Source: Ferroplasmaceae archaeon UBA567 (GTDB lineage: Archaea > Thermoplasmatota > Thermoplasmata > Thermoplasmatales > Thermoplasmataceae). Taken from it: DNA of 13,355 bases. The notes under the pieces were generated by a model. The model had not been told where the DNA came from, made no database searches, and saw nothing but the letters and a program-made list of their open reading frames with translations. The stretch is taken from contig DAUP01000047.1 in assembly GCA_002505185.1 (NCBI GenBank), forward strand, positions 1 to 13,355, given 5' to 3'. Below are positions 12,997 to 13,355 of the stretch, piece by piece. How positions within the stretch are numbered: position 1 is the stretch's first letter; every line of letters starts with the position of its first letter. The position numbers were made by a program, and so were the translations under genes.

Positions 12997-13355
12997 TTAT
13001 TTCTTCGGGGCAATAGTGTAGTTCCATTCTCCATGAAATTCGTCCGTCCTTATGTTTAATTTCAACATCTCCTCATTGCTGATCTTGATGCCCTTCTCAT
13101 AACTGTCACGATCAATGCTGCACTCGACCTTGAGACCTTTTTCCGTTTTTGTATTGGCTATGAGGTTTACTATCACCTCATATGAGACAAGCGGTTTTCC
13201 CCTCCAGTTCTTTGTAATGAAGGAGAATAGCCTGTGTTCAATTTTGTTCCACTTGCTTGTGCCTGGTGGGAAATGGCATACACTAATCTCCAGTCCTGTT
13301 TCTGTGGCGAATTTCTGCAATTCAATCTTCCACAGCTTCACCCTTGAACCATTGC
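12997..13355 (-). CDS. ISAzo13-family transposase, C-terminal part (cut by window edge)
   Basis: The frame is open to the right edge of the window, so only the last 119 or so codons of the transposase are visible. The sequence has the hallmark of the ISAzo13 (Rhodopirellula-type) DDE transposases: LWKIELQKFA, then ETGLEISVCHFPPGTSKWN and KIEHRLFSF, in which the glutamate of KIEHR is the last acidic catalytic residue. It ends with FHGEWNYTIAPKK, the usual C terminus of this family. The GTG at 13339-13341 is an internal codon and not the start. No frameshift or stop interrupts the visible part, so the element may be intact beyond the window. It encodes the enzyme that moves the element and has no link to the DUF488 operon other than adjacency. 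Confidence 0.92.
   Translation of the reverse strand, partial: NGSRVKLWKIELQKFATETGLEISVCHFPPGTSKWNKIEHRLFSFITKNWRGKPLVSYEVIVNLIANTKTEKGLKVECSIDRDSYEKGIKISNEEMLKLNIRTDEFHGEWNYTIAPKK
12997..13355 (-). mobile_element. ISAzo13-family insertion sequence, partial
   Basis: The visible portion is defined by the transposase coding sequence. The element continues past the right edge, and its left boundary lies somewhere in 12620-12996. Target duplication and terminal repeats cannot be determined from this window. Confidence 0.75.

Noticed and set aside
12824..13027. 67-codon minus-strand frame overlapping the transposase 3' end, including a segment after an SD-like GGAGGTGAGG
   Set aside because: It begins inside the transposase in another frame. 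The SD-like site is followed only by an 18-codon frame about 18 bp away, so it is more likely insertion-sequence end or flank DNA.
1..13355. CRISPR array or replication origin
   Set aside because: No regularly spaced repeat series, cas-like gene, Orc1/Cdc6 gene or origin-type repeat cluster was seen.

Overview
The window is archaeal and most probably from the order Thermoplasmatales (Ferroplasma/Acidiplasma/Thermoplasma-like). The evidence is an M1 aminopeptidase of the tricorn-interacting-factor F2/F3 type, an AT-rich sequence with heavy AGG/ATA codon use, archaeal TATA boxes about 25 bp upstream of start codons, and almost no Shine-Dalgarno sequences, which suggests mainly leaderless mRNAs. 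The genus-level assignment is inference; no 16S rRNA or other taxonomic marker is present.

Positions 1-10432 look like ordinary chromosome. In order they hold a DsrE-like small protein (+), an unrecognised 131-aa protein (+), a phospholipase D-superfamily protein (-), a two-gene operon of an SHMT-like PLP enzyme and a four-CBS protein with an HPF-like tail (+), a 366-bp spacer with strong inverted repeats, the M1 aminopeptidase (-), and a cluster of Sua5-type threonylcarbamoyl-AMP synthase, a GNAT protein and a dolichol/polyprenol kinase-like membrane protein (+). The region ends in a tRNA-Gly(GCC) gene with its own TATA box. Several of these genes relate to translation or protein turnover: t6A synthesis, tRNA-Gly, a possible ribosome-hibernation factor and peptide trimming after the proteasome/tricorn.

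Positions 10433-13355, immediately 3' of the tRNA, look like accessory DNA. A minus-strand operon starts at a TATA box near 12611 with a 19-bp inverted repeat lying between that box and the start codon. It encodes an AbrB-type DNA-binding domain fused to DUF488, then a 257-aa conserved partner with a Cys/His cluster. After the partner come two very short overlapping ORFs (40 and 44 aa) joined by GTGA and ATGACTGA overlaps; these are either tiny coupled genes or one frameshifted gene. Further downstream is an AT-rich stretch with repeated ACGTAA motifs, a 19-bp palindrome and a possible 53-aa ORF. The right edge cuts through an ISAzo13-family transposase (-).

The most unusual part is the AbrB-DUF488/partner operon with its apparent operator and small trailing ORFs, which has the layout of a self-regulated accessory (possibly defence or toxin-antitoxin-like) module. 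Its function cannot be read from the sequence. The second most interesting item is the CBS-HPF protein, a candidate ribosome-hibernation factor coupled to an SHMT-like enzyme.
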